Origin: CAYUVH01 sp964448135
GTDB lineage: Bacteria > Verrucomicrobiota > Verrucomicrobiia > Limisphaerales > UBA8199
Assembly (NCBI GenBank): GCA_964448135.1
Contig: CAYUVH010000054.1
Coordinates: forward strand, 62,001 to 126,000
DNA: 64,000 nt
Direction of reading: 5' to 3'
The position numbers and the translations under genes were made by a program. Below, piece after piece: positions 54,094 to 62,670 of this stretch. Numbering within the stretch: position 1 is the stretch's first letter; every line of letters begins with the position of its first letter. Under the pieces are notes generated by a model. It did not search any database. It was not told the origin of the DNA and was given only the letters and a program-made list of their open reading frames with translations.

Positions 54094-54512
54094 TCGCCTT
54101 CATCCGCAGGCTGTTTTTCAACGACATGGGGCTGAAGCTTTTCTCGGTCCTGCTGGCGTTTTTGCTTTGGTTCACCGTGTCCTTTGCCATTCGCAATCGC
54201 ATCCCGCCCGCCGCTCCGGGCGTGATCCTGGCCGAACGCACCTTCACGGAGTTGCCCGTCGTCGTCATGTCCTCCGCCTCCGATGTGCGGTCGTTTCGTG
54301 TGGAACCTCAACAGGTGGAGGTGGTTGTGCAAGGGGACAGCGCCATTCTCAATAACCTCCGCGATGAAGATATCAAGGTGCGGGTGGACCTGACCGGCAT
54401 CGAATCTGCTCAAAGTCTGACCAAACGGATCGAGGTGGCGACGCCTATTGGCGTCACCCCGACCCAGATCAGGCCGGAAAATGTGCGGGTGGTTTTCCCC
54501 CGCCGAAACTGA
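54090..54512 (+). CDS. cdaR: YbbR/CdaR-like regulator of CdaA
   Basis: A 140-aa protein with one N-terminal transmembrane helix (LKLFSVLLAFLLWFTVSF) and one YbbR-type beta domain (VEPQQVEVVVQG, VRVDLTG). CdaR proteins usually carry several YbbR repeats; this one has a single copy, so it is short. Its position between cdaA and glmM is conserved. It probably modulates diadenylate cyclase at the membrane. Confidence 0.85.
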   Translation: MIAFIRRLFFNDMGLKLFSVLLAFLLWFTVSFAIRNRIPPAAPGVILAERTFTELPVVVMSSASDVRSFRVEPQQVEVVVQGDSAILNNLRDEDIKVRVDLTGIESAQSLTKRIEVATPIGVTPTQIRPENVRVVFPRRN

Positions 54513-54540
54513 CGCCACAACGCGCGTCCCGGCCAGCAAC

Positions 54541-55926
54541 ATGAAGCAAAAAAAGAAAATATTTGGAACCGACGGCGTCCGCGGCACCGCGAACATTGAA
54601 CCGGTGACCGCCGAGACGGCGCTGAAGTTGGGGCGCGCCGCCGGCCATGTGTTCAAGACGCTCGAGACGCAATCCCGCGGCCGCGGCCGCCATCGCATCG
54701 TGGTCGGCAAGGACACCCGGCTCTCCGGCTACATGCTGGAAAACGCCATCTCCTCCGGCATCCTTTCGATGGGTGTGGACGTCCTGTTCATCGGACCTCT
54801 CCCCACGCCCGGGGTCGCCTACGTCACGCGCAGCCTGCGCGCGGACGCGGGCATTGTCATCACCGCGTCGCACAATCCCTACGCCGACAACGGCATCAAA
54901 TTCTTCCGCGCGGACGGTTACAAACTCGACGACCAGATCGAATTCAAAATCGAAGGCCTCGTCTTCAGCGGCGAAATCGAAAACATCCGCCCCACCGCCG
55001 GCGAAATCGGCAAGGCCGTGCGTATTGACGACGCCCTCGGCCGCTACATCGAATACGCCAAGGCCTCCTTCCCGCGCGGCATGACGCTCGAAGGCATGCG
55101 CATCGTCCTCGATTGCGGCCACGGAGCGGCCTACAAAAGCACCCCCTGTGTCCTGCGCGAACTCGGCGCCGAGGTCATCGTTTTCGGCAATCAACCCGAC
55201 GGCATGAACATCAATCGCGACTGCGGTTCGATGCATCCCGAGCTCGTTTGTCAGAAAGTCCGCGAACTCCGCGCCGACATCGGCATCGCCCACGACGGCG
55301 ACGCCGACCGTCTCATTCTCTGCGACGAAAACGGCAAACTCATCGACGGCGACGACATCATGGCCATCGCTGCGCTGGAGATGCTGGCCAACGGCTCGCT
55401 GGAGGAACGCACGCTGGTGGCCACCGTGATGAGCAATTCCGGCCTCGACGCCACCATCAAGGAAGCCGGCGGCAAGATGGTCCGCACTGCCGTGGGCGAC
55501 AAAAACGTCATCGATGAAATGCTGAAGTGCGGCTTCAACTTCGGCGGCGAGCAAAGCGGCCACATCATTTTCCGCGACCATTCCACCACGGGCGACGGCC
55601 TGGTCGCCGCGCTGCAAATCCTGCGCATCATGAAGGCGAAGGACACGAAGCTCTCCAAGCTCACCAAATGCTGGACGCGTTTTCCGCAATTGGTCACCAA
55701 CATCATCGTCCGCGAAAAACGTCCCTTCGAAGACCTCGACCACGTCCCGAAACTGCTCGCCGACGCCGAGCGCGAATTGCAAAAGCAGGGCGGCCGCGCT
55801 TTCCTGCGCTACTCCGGCACCGAACCCAAAGCCCGCCTCCTCCTCGAAGGCCGCGACAAGGAAACCCTGGAAAAGTGGTCCAAGCAACTCGCCGACGCGA
55901 TCAAGCAACAAGTCGGCGCGCACTAG
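54541..55926 (+). CDS. glmM: Phosphoglucosamine mutase
   Basis: A 461-aa alpha-D-phosphohexomutase that converts glucosamine-6-P to glucosamine-1-P for peptidoglycan and lipid A. FGTDGVRGTAN starts the protein, and the phosphoserine is S110 in ITASHNPYADNGIKFF. The metal loop is DGDADR, the sugar-binding loop GGEQSGHI, and the C-terminal phosphate-binding loop RYSGTEPKAR. ATG 54541 places the start directly before KIFGTDGVRG. It closes the folP-cdaA-cdaR-glmM operon. Confidence 0.96.
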   Translation: MKQKKKIFGTDGVRGTANIEPVTAETALKLGRAAGHVFKTLETQSRGRGRHRIVVGKDTRLSGYMLENAISSGILSMGVDVLFIGPLPTPGVAYVTRSLRADAGIVITASHNPYADNGIKFFRADGYKLDDQIEFKIEGLVFSGEIENIRPTAGEIGKAVRIDDALGRYIEYAKASFPRGMTLEGMRIVLDCGHGAAYKSTPCVLRELGAEVIVFGNQPDGMNINRDCGSMHPELVCQKVRELRADIGIAHDGDADRLILCDENGKLIDGDDIMAIAALEMLANGSLEERTLVATVMSNSGLDATIKEAGGKMVRTAVGDKNVIDEMLKCGFNFGGEQSGHIIFRDHSTTGDGLVAALQILRIMKAKDTKLSKLTKCWTRFPQLVTNIIVREKRPFEDLDHVPKLLADAERELQKQGGRAFLRYSGTEPKARLLLEGRDKETLEKWSKQLADAIKQQVGAH

Positions 55927-56326
55927 GCCGGCAACGCCCCCGCCCCAGGCGCCGTAGGCGCGCCATGTTTATAGTAACCGGGCATCCTTTCCACCCGAGC
56001 TCCGGAGGAGCGGCATGCCCTGGAACTTCTGGCTAGATGTCATGGGCCGCTCCGGTCGCACCAGCGCGCGAACTGTTATTTTGCCGCGCCGTTCCCATGT
56101 GCTTCAACCCGAAGGATTGAAAGACAGTAGCCGGTGCGTCGGTCCGAGGCCTGGCGAGGAACGACCACCGGTCCTCGAATCCTAAACTCTCTGCATCCGA
56201 CAAGGATGCCACCCGGTTGGACGACACTGGATTTCGGCTGGTCCCAGCCTAAGCCCACAACAAACATGAATTCCTCCCCTCTTCAATTCGTGCCAATTCG
56301 TGGAATTCGTGTCACCTCTTTGATCA
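55927..56326. repeat. Intergenic region made of several repeat fragments
   Basis: No gene is supported here. Positions 55950-56020 carry GGCGCCGTAGGCGCGCC and GCTCCGGAGGAGC palindromes. Positions about 56128-56170 form an extended imperfect hairpin (CCGGTGCGTCG with CGACCACCGG). Positions 56285-56311 are three AATTCGTG units at 9-10 bp spacing. It lies between the convergent glmM and the first paralogous gene. Confidence 0.5.
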
Positions 56327-57211
56327 TCACGGCACAACCGCAATGTTGGTCCCCGTCGTCGGATCAACCGGCACCCCTTTCAAATAATCCGGCACGAGAT
56401 CCTCCGGCTTCCCCGGCTTCGTACCCTTCTCCAATTCATAAGCCCGCGCCGCCAGGGCGAGGATTAGATTTCGCGTCCGCATTTGTTGTGTGGCCACTTT
56501 GCCCGCGTAATTCTGTTCCACCTGCCGGGCCTCACGGAATTCCATCCAATCCTGCACCCGGGTCTTGAGCCCCATGGGGACGCGGCGGTTCCAGTTATGC
56601 TCCTGCGTCAGGATTTCAGCCACGGAACTTCTCAGCGCATCCGCCGCCTCCAACTCCGCCACCGCCGACCGGCACGCGTTCGCATCGAGCGACGGAACCA
56701 GCTTTTGCATACGCATACTGCCGATGGCTTCCACCGCAATGCCCACCAGGGAATTGATCATGAGCCCACCTCGACTGATGACGCAGCCCTCGCGAATCGC
56801 CGAGGCATAATGTCGGACGGCATCCGCTGGCCGGTTTTCCATTTCCGCGAGCCGGCCCCCCGCCGCAAAGGCCTGGCCAAGGTGTTTCTGGCCAATCAGC
56901 CCTTGAAACGCCGCATCGTTCTGAAGCGAGTAGCTGATCCTGACCCGGCAATCCTGGGTAAGCGCGATTCTCGCCAAGTCCAACGCCGGCGAATTGGAAG
57001 CCACCACGGCGCGCAAATCAGCGGGCGCGAGGTCGCTGAAATCGCCGGTCTTGTCGTGCAACAGCGCGCTGGCCTTTGCCAGCGTGTCGATCCCATTTGG
57101 ATCCGGCAGCGGAAGATCGGGCAGCGCGGGCCGGGTCATCGTGAACATCAAAACCAGCGCGACCACCATGAACCCGATTGCAATCGCCAGTAATTTTTTC
57201 CCCCGGCTCAT
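56327..57211 (-). CDS. Membrane-anchored hypothetical protein, paralog A
   Basis: A 294-aa protein with an N-terminal transmembrane helix (LLAIAIGFMVVALVLMF). It is clearly similar to its neighbour at 57215-58096 along the whole length: PNGIDTLAKA near residue 38, QDCRVR, LGQAFAAGGRLAEMENRP, MINSLVGIAVEAIG, and the C-terminal YELEKGTKPGKPEDLVPDYL. The final GTNIAVVP resembles tails of pilin-like or secretion proteins. No function is known. Confidence 0.7.
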   Translation of the reverse strand: MSRGKKLLAIAIGFMVVALVLMFTMTRPALPDLPLPDPNGIDTLAKASALLHDKTGDFSDLAPADLRAVVASNSPALDLARIALTQDCRVRISYSLQNDAAFQGLIGQKHLGQAFAAGGRLAEMENRPADAVRHYASAIREGCVISRGGLMINSLVGIAVEAIGSMRMQKLVPSLDANACRSAVAELEAADALRSSVAEILTQEHNWNRRVPMGLKTRVQDWMEFREARQVEQNYAGKVATQQMRTRNLILALAARAYELEKGTKPGKPEDLVPDYLKGVPVDPTTGTNIAVVP

Positions 57212-57214
57212 GAC

Positions 57215-58096
57215 CTACGGCAGCACCATGATATTCGTCCCCGTCGTCGGATCAATCGGCACCGCCTTCAAATACTCCGGCACGAGGTGCTCCGGCTTCC
57301 CCGGCTTCGCGCCTTTCTCCAATTCATAAGCCCGCGCCGCCAGGTTGAGAATCAAGTTGCGCGTCTGTAATTGCCGGCCCTCGACTTTGGTTCGAAAGCG
57401 GCTTTCCGTTTGTTTGATGCTGCGGTAGGTGAACACCAGCATGATCCGGCCCCTCAAGCCAAACGAGCGCTTGGCCCAATCATGCTCCTGGGACATCGTC
57501 GTCTCAAACGAATCGCGCGCGGCATCCGCCGCGGCCAGTTCGGCCGCCAGTTCGCGGCACGTCGGCGCATCCAGTTTGTCCACCACCTTCGTCAGCCGCG
57601 TGCCACCAATCGCCTCGACTGCGATGCCGACCAGCGAATTGATGATCACGCCGCCACGGGAAAGCAGGCAGCCATATCTCACCGTATCCGCATAATCGCG
57701 GGCGGCGTCCGTCGGTCGCTGCTCCTCTTCCGCCAGCCGGCCCGCGGCCGCGAACGCCTGCGCCAATTGCTTTTGCTCCGACAAATGCCCCAGCCCGCTT
57801 TGATCAATCGGCGTAAAATCAAACTTCACCCGGCACTCCTGCGTCAACCCCACCCGTGCCAGCGCCAGCGCCGTCGCATTGGAGGCCACCACCGACCTGA
57901 GAACACCAATCTCCAAAGTCGGGAAATCGGACGTCCTCGGATCCAACGTTTTGGCTGCCGCTTTGAAGCTATCAATGCCGTTCGGATTCGGCATCGGCGG
58001 CGGCGGCGCCGGCGGCCGCGTGAAGGCGAAAATCAAAATCACCACGAACGCAAAAACTCCCAGCCCGCCAAACAGGATTTTTTTACCGGTGGTCAT
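57215..58096 (-). CDS. Membrane-anchored hypothetical protein, paralog B
   Basis: A 293-aa protein from ATG 58096 with an N-terminal helix (LFGGLGVFAFVVILIFAF). It shares with paralog A the motifs PNGIDSFKAA, LTQECRVKF, LAQAFAAAGRLAEEEQRP, GGVIINSLVGIAVEAIG and AYELEKGAKPGKPEHLVP. The genes are in tandem, 3 bp apart, so they arose by duplication and are co-transcribed. No function is known. The upstream gap holds repeats. Confidence 0.7.
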   Translation of the reverse strand: MTTGKKILFGGLGVFAFVVILIFAFTRPPAPPPPMPNPNGIDSFKAAAKTLDPRTSDFPTLEIGVLRSVVASNATALALARVGLTQECRVKFDFTPIDQSGLGHLSEQKQLAQAFAAAGRLAEEEQRPTDAARDYADTVRYGCLLSRGGVIINSLVGIAVEAIGGTRLTKVVDKLDAPTCRELAAELAAADAARDSFETTMSQEHDWAKRSFGLRGRIMLVFTYRSIKQTESRFRTKVEGRQLQTRNLILNLAARAYELEKGAKPGKPEHLVPEYLKAVPIDPTTGTNIMVLP

Positions 58097-58136
58097 GATA
58101 TGAAGCAACCGTAACCCCACACGCAAGCGCTTGTCT

Positions 58137-58238
58137 TAGTCCCGCAGGGACGACAGGAAATAGCCCAGCGATTCATCGCTGGGTTGCCGCTTAATTCAAT
58201 CTTTTGCCACTTTACCCACCGATGAATCGGTGGGCTAT
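58137..58238. repeat. Inverted pair of CCCASCGAT hairpins
   Basis: CCCAGCGAT-TC-ATCGCTGGG (58164-58183) and CCCACCGAT-GA-ATCGGTGGG (58215-58234) are perfect 9-bp stems. The second is the reverse complement of the first except for one compensated G/C position. Each outer flank has its own small palindrome (GTCCCGCAGGGAC and GCCCTCCGGGC). Confidence 0.75.
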
Positions 58239-58290
58239 TGTCTTTCGCCCTCCGGGCTGGGAAAGATGCTCCGCCGATCTCGTTCCAAAG

Positions 58291-58328
58291 AATTTTTCTG
58301 TCGCCAAATTTTTCTGTCATCGAGTCCC
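58291..58328 (-). repeat. Dispersed GATGACAGAAAAATTT repeat, copy 2
   Basis: On the minus strand it reads GGGACTCGATGACAGAAAAA then TTTGGCGACAGAAAAATT, matching 5283-5318 with about one or two differences. The gap 58097-58437 (341 bp) holds this, the hairpin pair at 58137-58238, and no gene. Confidence 0.7.
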
Positions 58329-58437
58329 GTCTTCTTCCGATGTTTCCGCTCCCATATTTCTGCCAAATCCGGTTGCCTGCGTGTGCCATCAACCCCTGCT
58401 TTGACCATCCTGACGCCTCTTGCTCACGCCCACGACG

Positions 58438-59469
58438 CTATCCCTTCATCGACTCCTTCAACCTTCCCTCAATCTCGCCCACACTCGCCGTCCCCGTCGT
58501 CCCCAACTTGTGTATCACCACCGACGCCGCCGCGTTCGCCAACTCAAGCGCCTCCTCCAATTCCGCCCCCGCCGCCAACGCCGCCGTGAGATTCGCCATC
58601 ACCGCATCGCCCGCGCCCACAATGTCTATCGGCCCGCGGACCGGCAACGCCGGTTGAAAACACGTCTCGCCGCCGCCCGTCGCGCCCAAAATACCCATTT
58701 CTCCCAGCGTCACGATCACGCTCCTTCGGTTGTGAAGCGCCAGCGCCCCCGCCGCTTCGCGCAACGCATCGGCACTGAGTTCCACGTCGCTCCCGCGCAG
58801 CACGGACAACTCCGCCGCATTCATTTTGAAAATCACCGGCGGAAAACCACGCAGCCCGCGACGGCTGTCGGCGATCATCAACTTGGCCGGGTCACCTTTC
58901 ACCAACTCGCTCACCGCCGTGAGCACCTTCTGCGTCACCACGCCCGTCTCGGGCACATCCACTTGGTCCATGATAATCACGGCATCAACCTGGCTATGCA
59001 GGCCCTCCAACTGCCGGATGATTTCACCCTCGACGAGCGCCGGGGTCGGCGTCCAGTTCTTGAAATCCAGCCGGTTGAGTTCGGTCGGCGGATTGCTCCC
59101 GGAAATCACCAGCGGCTTGCAATACGTAAACGTCTGGCGTCGATCCGTTTTTACCAGGCCATCGGTTTTCACACCGGGCATTTTTTGCAACGCCCGCGAT
59201 AGCTCATGTCCCTCCCCGTCGTCACCGACGAACCCAATCGGAAAAATGGACGGCAACCCCAGCGCGGACAAATTATTCACAATCGTCCCTGCCCCGCCCG
59301 GCTGGGCGCGCACATTGGTGACATTGTAAACCGGCAATCCGGTTTCGAGCGAAGCCTCCTTCCGCGCCGGATCAATCTCCAAGTACCGGTCCAGACAAAA
59401 ATCACCCAGCACCGCCACGCGCAGCGAGGGATAGCGGGCGGTGATTTCGCTGAATCGTTGCGGACTCAT
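58438..59469 (-). CDS. PfkB-family sugar kinase (RfaE/HldE kinase-like)
   Basis: A 343-aa ribokinase-fold protein. GGAGTIVNNLSALG near residue 60 is the sugar-binding signature, and GAGDAVMANLTAALAAG near residue 297 is the ATP/catalytic motif (GAGD). The opening VAVLGDFCLDRYLEIDPAR resembles RfaE/HldE heptose kinases. ATG 59469 is chosen over a start seven codons upstream that falls in the repeat. Substrate could be a heptose phosphate or another sugar phosphate. The next gene upstream is a conserved hypothetical. Confidence 0.82.
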   Translation of the reverse strand: MSPQRFSEITARYPSLRVAVLGDFCLDRYLEIDPARKEASLETGLPVYNVTNVRAQPGGAGTIVNNLSALGLPSIFPIGFVGDDGEGHELSRALQKMPGVKTDGLVKTDRRQTFTYCKPLVISGSNPPTELNRLDFKNWTPTPALVEGEIIRQLEGLHSQVDAVIIMDQVDVPETGVVTQKVLTAVSELVKGDPAKLMIADSRRGLRGFPPVIFKMNAAELSVLRGSDVELSADALREAAGALALHNRRSVIVTLGEMGILGATGGGETCFQPALPVRGPIDIVGAGDAVMANLTAALAAGAELEEALELANAAASVVIHKLGTTGTASVGEIEGRLKESMKG

Positions 59470-59476
59470 GAGGGGA

Positions 59477-59637
59477 GAATGACGAAGCATCCCGCTGAGC
59501 GGGATCGAAATCCGAAAGAAACTCGAAGCACGAAACCCGAAGTATTCGTCATTCGGTCATTCGGATTTCCTTCGTCACGTGTCGCGCCGAAGCATCTTAG
59601 CGAAGGCGGATTCGTCATTCGGATTTCGTCATTTCAC
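59477..59637. repeat. GACGAA/TTCGTC palindromic repeat, copy 3
   Basis: The gap between the kinase and hypothetical genes is built of GACGAAGCATCCCGCTGAGC, GAAATCCGAAAG and their complements (TTCGTCATTCGG, TTTCGTCATTTC). It also contains a GCATCCCGCTGAGCGGGATC hairpin and TTAGCGAAGGCGG, a string also found at 28569-28581. Confidence 0.7.
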
Positions 59638-59639
59638 CC

Positions 59640-60755
59640 TCAACCCACCTTCTGAAGCCGGTCCAACAAATTGTGCACAAACGCCACATTATCACACTGC
59701 ACGTACTTCATCTCCCCGCCCATGCGCGAAAAGCTTTTGCAAAACCGCAGATAGTAAGCGGGGTTGTCCTTCGGCGGCTCGCCCTTCGTCCAATCCCAAT
59801 TCCCGCCATCGGCAATATCCACCACGTAAATCGTGTGCCCCTGCACAATCTTCCTGCCCGCCTGCAAGCGGAGATTATTCACGCAGCTCAAACTCTTCTC
59901 AAAAACCTGCGGCGCCATGATGGCCGAACCCACCGACAACACCACGCCGCCGTCGAGCGCCTCCACCGAATTCGCAAACAACCGGAAATCCAAATCCGCC
60001 GCGCGGCCGATCGCCCCGCCGTTGAACATCGGATGATTCGCAATGATGTCGTAGCCGATGCCCGGATGCACCGTGAACGGCACGCCGGCACTGAATGCGC
60101 CGCCCAGCAACGAAGTGTCCTTCCACGGATGCTCGATCTTGATCCGCCCCGCCGGCAACCGGTGCACGGTCATCGCGCGCAACAGCTCCGCCCGCGCCGG
60201 CGCGAGCGGATGCGACGGCGCCGCGCGCAATTGCTGCTTCAACTTCGCCACCGTCGGCAGCGTCGTGCCATCGCCACAGATGAATCTTCCCAAGCTGACC
60301 CCATACCCCTCGCGCTTCAGCGCCCCCGCCAGCAAAGCCAGGTGCAGGCTGCGACCCGTCTCATCCCACGTCCCGAACTGCCCAACCGCCACATTCGCCC
60401 GCACATCCTCCGCCGTCCGCCCGAGATACGCGAGTTCCCAATCATGAATCGTCCCCGCCCCATTGGTCGCCAGGTGTGTCAGCCAGCCTTCGCTGATGAG
60501 CCGCCGCACAATCGGTTGCGCCCCATTCTTCACCAGGTGCGCCCCGTAGATCATCATCACCCCGGCCTTGCGCTTCCGCGCCCCCACGATCCTCCGTGCG
60601 CACTCGGCAATAATCGCCTCCGTCCCCGGATCACAACGCGGCGGCTCCGCGTCCGCGTTCGCCATCATCTCGCCCGCGTCGCTGAGACTGCGCCGCGAGG
60701 CGAGCGGATACACTTTGACCTTGGTCAGATCGAGCGGTGCGGAACGTTTCTTCAT
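59640..60755 (-). CDS. Conserved hypothetical protein, deoxyhypusine-synthase-like segment
   Basis: A protein of about 371 aa from ATG 60755 (an ATG at 60806 would add 17 residues). VMMIYGAHLVKNGAQPIV and THLATNGAGTIHDWEL around residues 65-105 suggest a nucleotide-binding Rossmann-like core; the pattern recalls deoxyhypusine synthase-like proteins, but I am not sure. Later segments are TVHPGIGYDIIANHP and GGVVLSVGSAIMAPQVFEKS. It lies 170 bp upstream of the PfkB kinase gene on the same strand, so a joint pathway is possible. Confidence 0.6.
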   Translation of the reverse strand: MKKRSAPLDLTKVKVYPLASRRSLSDAGEMMANADAEPPRCDPGTEAIIAECARRIVGARKRKAGVMMIYGAHLVKNGAQPIVRRLISEGWLTHLATNGAGTIHDWELAYLGRTAEDVRANVAVGQFGTWDETGRSLHLALLAGALKREGYGVSLGRFICGDGTTLPTVAKLKQQLRAAPSHPLAPARAELLRAMTVHRLPAGRIKIEHPWKDTSLLGGAFSAGVPFTVHPGIGYDIIANHPMFNGGAIGRAADLDFRLFANSVEALDGGVVLSVGSAIMAPQVFEKSLSCVNNLRLQAGRKIVQGHTIYVVDIADGGNWDWTKGEPPKDNPAYYLRFCKSFSRMGGEMKYVQCDNVAFVHNLLDRLQKVG

Positions 60756-61078
60756 GCGCGGCCAGAAGTCGAAACCATGTTGCGGGCAGTAAAGGCCGTT
60801 TCCCATCAAACGTCAATTATCCCCGGACCGGCCACTGGCGCCATCGCCCTCCCTCTGCCGAAATGATTCCGTCGCCAGGTCGCGTGCGCCCCCTCACTCC
60901 GTAGCAGCTGAGCTTCTCAATCACGTGCGCTTGGTGGGGAAAAGATACAGTGAGGCGAGCTCAGGCATTTTGCGACCTGCATCCGATTCTCAGGGGTGGG
61001 GACGTCTCGTCCCCACTTGCTCTTTTGACAGCAGAAAGCCCGCGCGACGTCCGTCAGGTCTTGGACTGATACGCTTTC

Positions 61079-61146
61079 CAGAGTTATTCCCCAGCGAGGG
61101 AAGCGGTCCCCGAAGACCGCTCCACCCGAGCTGGTGAATAACTCTG
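61079..61146. repeat. Compound palindrome at the IS110 left boundary
   Basis: Outer arms CAGAGTTATTCCCCAGC (61079-61095) and GCTGGTGAATAACTCTG (61130-61146) pair with one mismatch. An inner hairpin AGCGGTC-CCCGAA-GACCGCT (61102-61121) sits between them. Part of the right arm, GGTGAATAACT (61133-61143), recurs at 62602-62612 at the other end of the element. Confidence 0.75.
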
Positions 61147-61349
61147 CCGCCGGCGATAATAATGCCGGACCGAATTTGGCCCAGCCAGCGACACGGCTCC
61201 TTTGGACTAGCCCTGCGAGGGTCAGCCGCAGATCGCCGCCGCTGGCTGTGGCCGCCGCGCTGAAGGCTCAGAGAACATCGCCCCACGAGGGCTCCCGTAT
61301 CAGTTCGCCTGCGCCGCGTCGTCCGGTGCCAATTCGTGCCGCCCGCCAT
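61144..61349 (+). ncRNA. Candidate IS110 bridge RNA region
   Basis: IS110 elements encode a structured bridge RNA in the non-coding stretch before the transposase. Here about 205 GC-rich bases lie between the presumed left end and the ATG at 61350, the right size and place. No loop sequence matching the ends was proved by eye. Confidence 0.25.
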
Positions 61350-62610
61350 ATGAATACACAATGGAGCGCACATAAGTTCTTCGCCGCCCTGGATTGGGCC
61401 AGCGATCATCATGACGTCATCGTCCTGGACGGCCAGGGGGCCGTCCAGGAGGAATTCCGCTTTGCCCACACCGCGGCAGGTTGGGCCGAGTTCACCACCC
61501 GCATGCAACCCTTTGCTGGCGCACCGTTCACCTTGGAGACCTCCAGTGGCGCGGCCGTGGACCAACTTCTACAGCGGGGCTGGTCCATTTATCCGGTGGC
61601 TCCCGTCGCCGCGGCTGGTTATCGCCAGCGCAAAGTGCCCAGCGGCACCAAAAGCGATCGCCACGATAGTTGGGCGCTGGCCGGCCGATGCCCTGCGCAC
61701 CGATGGCCACCTCTGGCGGCCGTTGCGTCCCCAGGATGAGGCCACCCTCACCTTGCGCACCCTCTGTCGCGATGAGATCACACTCATTGAACAGCGGACC
61801 GCGCTGGTCAACCAGTTGCAGGCCGCCCTGCGGGAGTATTATCCGGCGGCTTTGCAGGCCTTCGACGACTGGACCGCGCCGCACGCCTGGGCGCTGATCC
61901 GGCAATTTCCCACCCCCGGGCAGTTGCAGGCGGCCGGCCGGCGCCGGTGGGAAAAGTTCCTGCACACCCAGCGGCTCTGGCGCCCGCAGACCGTGGCGGA
62001 GCGGCTCCAAATCTTTGCCACCGCCAACGCCCTGAGCGCCAGCCCGGCCATTACCAGCGCCAAAAGTCTCCTGGCCCTGAGTCTGGTCAACGTGCTGCTC
62101 AGTCTGCAAAGCCAGTTGGAAGAATACCGCCAGCGCATCACCCAGGCTTTCCAGCAGCATCCCGACCACGACACCTTCGGTTCCCTGCCGGGGGCCAAAG
62201 CCACCTTGGGTCCTCGTCTGCTGGCCGAGATCGGCACCGTGCGGGCCGAATATCCCGATGCCGATGCGCTGATGTGCATGGCTGGGGTCAGCCCTGTCCG
62301 CTTTCAGAGCGGCAAGCTCGATTACTGCCGGCTGCGCCATGCCTGCAACAAGGTTTTGCGGGCCACGGTTCATCTGTGGGTCAACGGCAGTCGGCTGACT
62401 TGCCCTTGGGCGCAGGCTTATTATGCAGCCAAACGAACAGCCGGCGCTTCCCACGCGGCGGCCTTGCGTTGTCTGGGCAAGCGGTGGCTCAAGATCCTCT
62501 GGCGGCTATGGCAAAACAAGCAAGCCTACGATGAAGCCATATACCTGGCCAAACTGGAACGACGCGACAGCTTCACCTGGGCCCAACTCAAACTCCAACC
62601 CGGTGAATAA
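61350..62610 (+). pseudogene. IS110-family transposase, frameshifted
   Basis: The protein starts MNTQWSAHKFFAALDWASDH, with the first catalytic Asp of the RuvC-like DEDD domain, and continues GYRQRKVPSGTKSDRHDSWALA. There the frame is broken. GGCC is present twice (61679-61686), whereas the expected ALADALRTDGH would need one copy. The remainder (ADALRTDGHLWRPL, AGVSPVRFQSGK, HAAALRCLGKRWLKIL) is intact in the next frame to the TAA at 62608. A 4-bp duplication thus inactivates the gene unless it is a sequencing error. Confidence 0.85.
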
Positions 62611-62648
62611 CTTTTATGAAAAAGCACTTTGTAAACCAGAGAACATCT

Positions 62649-62670
62649 GCGGCAGTCCTCTGCCGCTTTT
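62649..62670 (+). terminator. Rho-independent terminator
   Basis: GCGGCAG-TCCT-CTGCCGC is a perfect 7-bp stem followed directly by TTTT. It is about 40 bp past the transposase stop, on the plus strand. Confidence 0.7.

Larger units (their letters stand above)
60756..61349. other. Intergenic region left of the IS110 element
   Basis: No gene is supported. It contains a perfect 9-bp stem hairpin at 60996-61016 (GTGGGGACG-TCT-CGTCCCCAC, followed by a short T-rich stretch) and a compound palindrome at 61079-61146. From about 61144 it is the presumed left end of the IS110 element. Confidence 0.6.
61144..62612 (+). mobile_element. IS110-family insertion sequence
   Basis: About 1.47 kb, bounded by the direct repeat GGTGAATAACT on both sides (61133-61143 and 62602-62612). 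It has a long non-coding left part, a DEDD transposase gene and a very short right part ending at the transposase stop, as is usual for IS110. No terminal inverted repeats were found, which also fits the family. The exact ends are inferred. Confidence 0.65.

Noticed and set aside
56100..56200. A tRNA-like fold (TCGAATCC)
   Set aside because: No complete cloverleaf could be built: the acceptor and D-arms do not pair.
61079..61146. Integron attC site
   Set aside because: The palindrome has no RYYYAAC/GTTRRRY core pair; the ends read CAGAGTTATTC and GAATAACTCTG.
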